Shown piece by piece: positions 58,069-64,000 of a stretch of 64,000 bases of DNA (position 1 is the stretch's first letter; every line of letters starts with the position of its first letter). The DNA comes from Ruminococcus flavefaciens. GTDB lineage: Bacteria; Bacteroidota; Bacteroidia; Bacteroidales; P3. Location of the stretch: positions 186,001 through 250,000 of the forward strand of contig JAMPAI010000003.1 of assembly GCA_023667315.1 (NCBI GenBank), read 5' to 3'. The notes below the pieces were generated by a model that was not told the DNA's origin, did no database searches, and saw nothing but the letters and a program-made list of their open reading frames with translations. The position numbers and the translations under genes are program-made.

Positions 58069-60184
58069 CGGTCTTTACTCCTTTCTTGGTTTTATTCATT
58101 TCGTTCAACATGCGCAGGGCTTCGGTAGAGGTCTCGTCGTAGCCGTACTTGGCTGCCCGCTTCAATAGCTTTTGTGTGACCTTTGCATTGGACAGGGCGC
58201 TCATCTGAACGGCCTTGTCGGGATCGACGATGGCCTTCTTAAGCACGCCCCGCGTGATATAGGGATCTTTGGCGGCATTGTAGCGTTGTTGGGCGTTGCC
58301 GTACTTCATGATATGGTTCAGTTTTGGTCGACGCATCTGCTTGCCCACCCATATCATCGTGTTGCCGGTTATTTTCCGGAATTTGGATACGGATGCCCCC
58401 TCCGTTTGGGAAGTGGCAGGTGCCGGTGCGGAACGGCTGAAACCGATGGGCTGCGGTTCCGGCACGCCCTCCGTGGCGGGAACTGCACTCTTTCCTCCCG
58501 GTCTGTTGGATGTCGCGATATTGGCGTTGAACACCTTTTGTATATCGGGAGTCATCTTGCCTCCCTGCTTTTCCAACAGCATATGCGCCGCCTTGGTGGA
58601 GGTCTCCTCGTATCCGTACTTCATGGCGCGTTTCAGCAGTTTCGGCGATAGGTTCGAACTTTTCAGCGCGGCCTGTTGCACGAAAATATTGGGGTCTTTC
58701 ACCGCCTTCTTGAGAATGCTTTTTGTGGCGTACGGGTCTTTGGCGACATTGTAGCGTTGCCGGTCGTTGCCGTACTTCATAATATGGTTCAGTTTAGGCC
58801 TGCGCATCTGTTTGCCCACCCATTCCAAGGTTGAGCCGGTTACTTTCCGAAATCTGGAGACACCCGACAGGTCGTTTTCGGAGACAGTCGGGGTGGCGGT
58901 TTCACCACCGTCGCGCATCCGCAGGCCGGTGGCAGGTGGAGGGGCGGCGACGGCGGTGTTTGCCGCTGCCGACGGTTGGAAGCCCACCGGGGTACGGGGA
59001 GGGGCGTCCATCGGCCCGGCACCCATCGAGGTGATGTTGCCGGAATCGGAGGTTCCGGGCGTTTTCCCGGCTATCTTGCTACCCATTTTGGCTACACCTT
59101 TACCCACTCCTCCCATGGCGGAACGTCCTCCTTTGAAGGCGGCACCTCCGATTAAGGTGGCACCCATTCCGGCGATACCGGCAAGATTGGTGGCGAATCC
59201 GGCCACCGAGGCGAGTTGTCCGGATGAATCCCCGCCGGCGATAATCCAGGACGCCAGTGTCGGCACGCTTTTGTATAGTACAGCCGTCAGGATTGACAGC
59301 AGACCGCCGATTAACGCCACGTTGGCGGAAAGCCGTTCTAATTGCAGGACCAGGCTGTTCAATTTTGACGCTTTTACCTCTGCCGTGCCGGAATCATAGG
59401 CCATTTCAAGGGCATCCACCGTGGAGTTGAAACTGTCCAGCAGACTGATTGCAATCGTCTCGGTTGCTGTATTGATGAAGATGTTGCACAGGCAAAACAA
59501 GGGAATCCACATATAAATGCACACGAAGCGTGAGATCCATTGGGAAATTCCCTGCTTATAACCGGGAAATATCGATATGGCGAAAATGATTGGTCCCAGC
59601 AGGCACAAGACAGACAAGCTGAAACATCGTGTAAAAATCAGTACGAACTTGGTCAATGCCGCCAACAGGTCGGCTATGAAACCGAACAGTTTGGCCAGCC
59701 CGATAACAAACCAGTTCCGAAGGTTGTTGAAGACACTCTTAATGATTTTGCCGATACCGTCCCAAATGGAAGTGTTGTCATCTTCCTTCCCCTTATATTT
59801 CGCTTGTATTTGCGCCACTTTCGATTCAGCTTTCTGCATCTCCTTGGCAAAGGTTGAGTTCGGATCCGAAACACTCGAAGCCTCCTCCATCTTATAGAAA
59901 TACTCGCATACAGGATCAGCCAGCCCGCGGATACCCCCTACCACCACTGTGTTGAAGTTGGCACACAACAAGCCGACGACAAAAGGCCGCAGCAGGGGAT
60001 AGATCTCAATGCTCTCGCCCCTGCTGTAGTTTTTCCATACTTTTGAAAATATGTACATGAATGCCGCCAAGCCGCAGATACCACCCACCATACCGCTGAT
60101 GTTATCGACAGTGGATAGAATAACGTCCAGGAATTTATCGATGTGCGCGGCACAACTATCTACGAAGTCGTTTAAGAAACCCAT
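58055..60184 (-). CDS. traJ: TraJ with a repeated C-terminal extension
   Basis: 709 residues. N-terminal half is the usual TraJ (VirB6-like) with about seven membrane helices (FLDVILSTVDNISGMVGGICG, LIFTRCFSLSVLCLLGPIIFA). After about residue 430 it gains an unusual tail: two copies of a 100-residue module at about 440-543 and 597-700, each with WVGKQMRRPKLNHIMKYGN and ending LLKRAMKYGY or LLKRAAKYGY, joined by a Pro-rich linker. The module's A/L periodicity (QRYNVAKDPYATKSILKKAV) recalls leucine-rich-variant or HEAT-like repeats. A normal TraJ ends near residue 430. Confidence 0.88.
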   Translation of the reverse strand: MGFLNDFVDSCAAHIDKFLDVILSTVDNISGMVGGICGLAAFMYIFSKVWKNYSRGESIEIYPLLRPFVVGLLCANFNTVVVGGIRGLADPVCEYFYKMEEASSVSDPNSTFAKEMQKAESKVAQIQAKYKGKEDDNTSIWDGIGKIIKSVFNNLRNWFVIGLAKLFGFIADLLAALTKFVLIFTRCFSLSVLCLLGPIIFAISIFPGYKQGISQWISRFVCIYMWIPLFCLCNIFINTATETIAISLLDSFNSTVDALEMAYDSGTAEVKASKLNSLVLQLERLSANVALIGGLLSILTAVLYKSVPTLASWIIAGGDSSGQLASVAGFATNLAGIAGMGATLIGGAAFKGGRSAMGGVGKGVAKMGSKIAGKTPGTSDSGNITSMGAGPMDAPPRTPVGFQPSAAANTAVAAPPPATGLRMRDGGETATPTVSENDLSGVSRFRKVTGSTLEWVGKQMRRPKLNHIMKYGNDRQRYNVAKDPYATKSILKKAVKDPNIFVQQAALKSSNLSPKLLKRAMKYGYEETSTKAAHMLLEKQGGKMTPDIQKVFNANIATSNRPGGKSAVPATEGVPEPQPIGFSRSAPAPATSQTEGASVSKFRKITGNTMIWVGKQMRRPKLNHIMKYGNAQQRYNAAKDPYITRGVLKKAIVDPDKAVQMSALSNAKVTQKLLKRAAKYGYDETSTEALRMLNEMNKTKKGVKTDGNQ

Positions 60185-60196
60185 GGTTGTCGGCGA

Positions 60197-61183
60197 TTAT
60201 TTGAAGAACAGCTGGATGAAATATCCGATGATTACCAGAAAAAGGCTCGTGCCGCCCCACGCCACGATGGATTTGCTGATGTCGTTGCCCTGATTCCAGG
60301 TCTGCAAGACCCGCAAGGCACCGATGATGGCGACGATGGCGGAAATGGCATAAAACATCTTGGATGCCGGCGACGTATAGGATTTATATACTTTTGCAAC
60401 CTCCATGGCGGAAATTCCTTCCTGAATGGTCGGTTTAAAGGCGTTTTCGGAAAGTTCGAAGGTCATGTCGGTACCTAAAAGTTCATCTAAATCAGGTTTC
60501 CCGAAATCCGTTACCTCACCGTCGGGATCGGTGGGCGCGATGGCAGGCGGAATGTCTTTGAGCAACTTGAGTTTTTCTCTGCCGCTTTTTGGAGCCCGCT
60601 TAACCGTCTTGTCTATTTTCTTTTGGTATTCGTTGCGTATCTGGCATCTTTCGAGATAATCCTCGCTTTTATTCATTTCGCCCTGGGCTTTCGCTTTTAG
60701 TCGCTCGATGCGGTCGGCGCGTTCGGCAGTGTTGAGTGCATTCCCGTCGTCAATCAAATCCTGCACGGATTTGATATTGTGGTTGACCCTTGCCAGCATC
60801 GAAGAAAAAAGGCGGAGTCCCCGGTTGATTTCATAAGGTTTGATATTGCCGCTCGAAAGGACTTTTGATGACTCGACAAGGTTTTGGATGGTGGATGCCG
60901 AAAGGGTCACCACATCCTCGATCTCACGCAGGAACAGCACATACTTGGATACCTCGCCGGTAACTTTCCGTATGCTTTCGAGGGCTTGCCATTGCTGCTT
61001 GGCATTCGATAGAAGCGTGGTCAACGTTTCCAGCTGCATCACGGTGTTTTCCAATTCTTCGCCGAAACAGACCGCACTGGCGGCGGTTTGTGCCGGGTCA
61101 TGGACTATCGCCTGTCCCCGTGCGGGAGAAAGCCCGGCCAGGGTCGCCCATACTATGCCGATAATGATTTTAAGCCTTTTCAT
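60197..61183 (-). CDS. TraI-like protein with a TraE-like (DUF4134) tail
   Basis: 328 residues from ATG 61183 with a signal peptide (MKRLKIIIGIVWATLAGLSP...ARG). Residues 25-205 are helical and fit VirB5/TraI-like proteins (VHDPAQTAASA, QLETLTTLLSNAKQQWQAL). The last 65 residues (SKMFYAISAIVAIIGALRVLQ, SIVAWGGTSLFLVIIGYFIQLFF) look like DUF4134 (TraE): two membrane helices with the W-G-G turn. Fusion or a family variant; either way a membrane-anchored form. Four bases after traG. Confidence 0.7.
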   Translation of the reverse strand: MKRLKIIIGIVWATLAGLSPARGQAIVHDPAQTAASAVCFGEELENTVMQLETLTTLLSNAKQQWQALESIRKVTGEVSKYVLFLREIEDVVTLSASTIQNLVESSKVLSSGNIKPYEINRGLRLFSSMLARVNHNIKSVQDLIDDGNALNTAERADRIERLKAKAQGEMNKSEDYLERCQIRNEYQKKIDKTVKRAPKSGREKLKLLKDIPPAIAPTDPDGEVTDFGKPDLDELLGTDMTFELSENAFKPTIQEGISAMEVAKVYKSYTSPASKMFYAISAIVAIIGALRVLQTWNQGNDISKSIVAWGGTSLFLVIIGYFIQLFFK

Positions 61184-61187
61184 CCTC

Positions 61188-63683
61188 TTATTGTTTTTCT
61201 TGCTTTTCCATGGCCATATCCCTGATGGCATCCTCGATATTGCCGCCGTACTTGGCCGCACGGTCGAACACTTCCTGCTTCTCGGTCTGCTCCGTCGTGT
61301 AGGCGAGGTATTCTTCCCAGCTCACCTCTGTGGCATATACGCAACTGTGCCGTCCGCCTAAGTCGATATACACCTCCTTGTAGCGGAAACCGGGATTCAG
61401 GTTCTGGTTGATGGACAGCACTTGCGCCTTCTGCTTGTCGGTAAGGCCGAGTAGTGATTGGATGTCTTCAAACTTGTTCATGTACCTGTTTTGGTCTAGC
61501 AGGATCTTGCAGTCGGAGTTATTGATGATACTCTCTTTCACTATGGGAGAGGATATGATGTCGTCCACTTCCTGGGTCACCACCACCGCCTCGCCGAAAT
61601 GCTTGCGCACGGTCTTGAACAGGTATTTGATGAAGTCGGCCATGCCGCTCTTGGCAATCGCCTTCCACGCCTCCTCGATCAGGATCACCTTCCGGATGCC
61701 GGTCAGCTTCCGCATCTTGTTGATGAAGCTTTCCATAATGATGATCGTGACCACGGGAAAGAGGATCTTATGGTCTTTGATATTGTCCAGTTCAAACACC
61801 ACGAACCGCTTGGACAGCAGGTCGAGGTTGTCGGTGGCGTTCAGCAGGTAGTCGTATTGTTCGCCCTTGTAATAAGGCCGGAGCACCAGAAGGAAGTTCG
61901 TCAGGTCGAACTCTTTTTCGCGGACATTCATCCGCTTCAGCTTGTCGGCGAATTCGGTCTCCAGGTATTCGTAGAAATGATTGAAGGAGGGTACTACATC
62001 CGGGTCGGTTTCGATGAGGCGGGTGTAGTCGTACACCGCTTCCGACACCTTTGTCTCTTCGCTGCGCGTGATATACTCGTCCTCTTTTTTCCACAGTGTC
62101 AGCAGCAGCGTAGCGATGGATTCCCTCTTCTCCACGTCGAATTTCCGGTCATCGGTATAGAAAGGGTTGAAGGTGATGGGTATATCTTCGGTATAGGTGT
62201 AGTAGATGCCGTCCTGTCCACCGGTTTTTTGCTGAACCCACTGACAGGTGCCGAGATAACTGTTGCCGGTGTCCACCATGATGATATGTGCCCCCTGTTC
62301 CCAGTATTGGCGTACCAGGTGGTTCGTAAAGAACGACTTGCCCGAACCGGAAGGCCCCAGTACGAACTTGTTTCGGTTGGTGGTGATGCCACGCTTCATC
62401 GGTTCGTCAGAAATATCCACGTGAAGTGGTACATAAGTGAATCGGTCCACCAGTTTGATGCCGAAGGGCGAATCTGAAGAGGCGTAGCTGGTCTCGCTGT
62501 TGAAGAAGCAGGTAACCGATTCGGCGAACTGGATAAAGGTGTCCTCCGAAGGGAAGTCCGCCCCGTTGCCGGGCACGCCCGACCAAAAGAAAACCGGTGC
62601 GTCGGCGGTAACCTGCCGGGGACGCAAGTCCATCAACGATAGGGCTGCCGCCACGTCGTTGCGCATCTGGTCGTAGTTCTCTTCCGTCCCCCAGGCGATC
62701 ACGTTCATGTGTGCCCGGCAGGGCAGCATGTTTTCATCAAGTACAAGGTCGAGGAAGTCCTCAATGTACTGGGCGTTGATGGTGTTTTCCCGCGAAAGCT
62801 TCGAAAGCGAGTGCATCTGCTTGCTCCGCTGTGAGAGCTTGCGGGTCATTTCCTTTACATCGTCGATAAAGATGTATTGGTTGTAGATATGGTTATGCGC
62901 CAACAACTGGCATATGGGTGCCGAATAACTCAGATGACAGTCTGAACGGTCGGTGGACAGGGCGTCGTGCCGCCGCGCCGGGGAAACCTGCATGGGCAGG
63001 TCGTCCACATCGGAAATGGCATAGACACAGGCCTGTTGGTTGCCGTGGATGATCCGGTCGGAACGCAGTTCGTAGTCCGCCACGGCGGGCGTGGACTCGA
63101 AGAAATTGAAATAGCTGTCCAGCAGGCCGGTCTTTTCTTTTGCACCGACCAGGTCGGCTTCGGTGAGGCGACGCATCTTGATAAAGGAAGAGGCTTCCAG
63201 AATGGCGGTGAACTGGTTTACCGCTTCCATAAAGCGATCTAAAGTGGTTTGGTTGTGGATTTCAAGCGGCACGAGCCGGCCTCGGCAGAGTGTCGTGAAC
63301 AGCGACTGTTTGCGGCTGTTGGCCTTGCAGGTCTTGGTAAGGTACAGATAGCACTTGTGTTCCAGATAGGGTCGTTCGGCAAAGTGCAACTGAAAACTCT
63401 TGCTCAGGAAAGAAGGCTCAGGCCCGTTGTAGGCGGGCTGGTATTTTCTTTGCACGAAAACGTCCTGCTTGTGCAGCACGCTGTATTCCGGCAACGCACG
63501 GATGGCCTTCACCCAGGTGTCGTGCAGGTTCCAGTATTCCTGTTCGGTGAGGGTGAAGATTTCCGGCAGCTGCAGCTCGAACGCCACGGTATAGTCCCCC
63601 TGCTTGGAGAGGATGCAGTCTTTCTCAATAGACAGGATGGGGTTAAGCCGTTCCAGGGTGGAGGTGGGGGCGTTGTTGATCAT
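61188..63683 (-). CDS. traG: TraG conjugation ATPase
   Basis: 831 residues, VirB4-like. Walker A GPSGSGKSFFTNHLV (about residue 440), Walker B ILIEEAWKAIAKSGM (about 645), and VVTQEVDDIISSPIVKESI after it, all typical of TraG of Bacteroidetes elements. N-terminal domain (about 1-400) fits the CagE/TrbE-like fold. It drives assembly and transport of the transfer apparatus. Start overlaps the traF stop by four bases; traI-like follows. Confidence 0.96.
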   Translation of the reverse strand: MINNAPTSTLERLNPILSIEKDCILSKQGDYTVAFELQLPEIFTLTEQEYWNLHDTWVKAIRALPEYSVLHKQDVFVQRKYQPAYNGPEPSFLSKSFQLHFAERPYLEHKCYLYLTKTCKANSRKQSLFTTLCRGRLVPLEIHNQTTLDRFMEAVNQFTAILEASSFIKMRRLTEADLVGAKEKTGLLDSYFNFFESTPAVADYELRSDRIIHGNQQACVYAISDVDDLPMQVSPARRHDALSTDRSDCHLSYSAPICQLLAHNHIYNQYIFIDDVKEMTRKLSQRSKQMHSLSKLSRENTINAQYIEDFLDLVLDENMLPCRAHMNVIAWGTEENYDQMRNDVAAALSLMDLRPRQVTADAPVFFWSGVPGNGADFPSEDTFIQFAESVTCFFNSETSYASSDSPFGIKLVDRFTYVPLHVDISDEPMKRGITTNRNKFVLGPSGSGKSFFTNHLVRQYWEQGAHIIMVDTGNSYLGTCQWVQQKTGGQDGIYYTYTEDIPITFNPFYTDDRKFDVEKRESIATLLLTLWKKEDEYITRSEETKVSEAVYDYTRLIETDPDVVPSFNHFYEYLETEFADKLKRMNVREKEFDLTNFLLVLRPYYKGEQYDYLLNATDNLDLLSKRFVVFELDNIKDHKILFPVVTIIIMESFINKMRKLTGIRKVILIEEAWKAIAKSGMADFIKYLFKTVRKHFGEAVVVTQEVDDIISSPIVKESIINNSDCKILLDQNRYMNKFEDIQSLLGLTDKQKAQVLSINQNLNPGFRYKEVYIDLGGRHSCVYATEVSWEEYLAYTTEQTEKQEVFDRAAKYGGNIEDAIRDMAMEKQEKQ

Positions 63684-64000
63684 GATTTCTTGGATAAAAG
63701 GGTGCGGAAGGAACGGCGGTGCAGGATGAAGCGGGGCAGGCTGCGTGATGCCTGCATCTTCTCCAGCCCGAACCGGCCGTACTTCTTGCTCATCTTATAG
63801 ATGTAGCCGATTCCGAAAACGCCGCCTGCGCCCACGACCGCCACGGTAAACACCACCGGCACGCCGGTAAACTGGAGGATGAAGTACAGCACGAATAAGG
63901 CCACCCCCACAATCACGAGGTACTTGATGTACTGAGCTTTCAATCCTTTGAACTCCACCGTTTTTCCGGTGCCTTTGTTGATGGTGTAATAGGCGATCAT
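63680..64000 (-). CDS. traF: TraF family membrane protein (DUF4133)
   Basis: 106 residues starting exactly at the window's last base, so the true start could lie further out, but MIAYYTINKGTGKTVEFKGLKAQYIKYL matches the usual N-terminus. Two membrane helices (YLVIVGVALFVLYFILQF, VVFTVAVVGAGGVFGIGYIY) and KYGRFGLEKMQASRSLPRFI are DUF4133 features. It lies directly upstream of traG and overlaps it by four bases. Confidence 0.9.
   Translation of the reverse strand: MIAYYTINKGTGKTVEFKGLKAQYIKYLVIVGVALFVLYFILQFTGVPVVFTVAVVGAGGVFGIGYIYKMSKKYGRFGLEKMQASRSLPRFILHRRSFRTLLSKKS

Larger units (their letters stand above)
30543..64000. mobile_element. Integrative conjugative element, left part (right end outside window)
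   Basis: A tyrosine recombinase gene sits 170 bases after tRNA-Ala and everything to the right edge fits one Bacteroidetes conjugative element: DUF3853, SSB and TraP-like primase, phage-type regulators, cargo, and traQ-O-N-M-L-K-J-I-G-F. No chromosomal housekeeping gene occurs beyond the tRNA. The relaxase, coupling protein and the right attachment site are not in the window, so the exact size is unknown. Left boundary inferred from the tRNA end. Confidence 0.85.

Overview
The window comes from a bacterium of the phylum Bacteroidota, most likely order Bacteroidales. Evidence: many genes follow a -7 box of the TAnnTTTG type with a TTTG-like -33 box 18-21 bases upstream, and Shine-Dalgarno sites are not evident. 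There are type IX secretion (T9SS) sorting domains, PorP/SprF proteins, pyrB-pyrI as separate genes, and a Bacteroidetes-type Tra conjugation cluster. Core genes look moderately GC-rich; several accessory genes are clearly AT-richer. I cannot name the genus.

Left chromosomal part (1-30542). Housekeeping blocks alternate with small mobile or defence-like modules. Housekeeping: butyrate kinase plus an ADP-forming acyl-CoA synthetase (2948-6124); tRNA-Glu and rpsT; acpP-fabF-rnc; pyrB-pyrI; a minus-strand run of uvrA, a fused MurB-FolC protein and a YfcC-type carrier; topA-pfkA; tRNA-Ala. Accessory modules: a DUF1016 nuclease (cut by the window edge) and an ORF6N protein with the same upstream element; a frameshifted DUF3791 relic; a RelB/YafQ toxin-antitoxin pair; a DUF3791-DUF3990-small protein operon; a Panacea (SocA-like) antitoxin with an unassigned partner; an HTH-DUF6922/AbiEii pair; a 1317-residue T9SS-exported leucine-rich repeat protein; and a MITE-like inverted repeat.

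Right part (30543 to beyond 64000) is an integrative conjugative element beside tRNA-Ala(GGC). It opens with a 22-base direct repeat around a strong hairpin and a tyrosine recombinase. Next come DNA-processing and regulatory genes (DUF3853, SSB, TraP-like primase, two phage-type regulators), a lipoprotein, an AT-hook protein and an AT-rich two-gene cassette that could be a defence system. From 53887 to the edge the minus strand reads, in transcription order, traF, traG, a traI-like gene with a TraE-like tail, traJ, traK, traL, traM, traN, traO, traQ. Right after traQ, in the same direction, comes a 13-kb block of nine exported proteins (41017-53878): three large phage-tail-fibre/collar-like proteins, two smaller fibre-like proteins and two pairs of a PorP/SprF protein with a gliding-type (type B) T9SS substrate.

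Working together: the Tra genes would build the type IV mating channel. The appended block looks like a second, T9SS-linked surface apparatus made of fibres and anchors and travelling with the element. Linking it to recipient recognition or mating-pair stabilisation is my inference. It is the most unusual system in the window. The MurB-FolC fusion, the Panacea partner and the 39301-40960 cassette are the next most interesting items.
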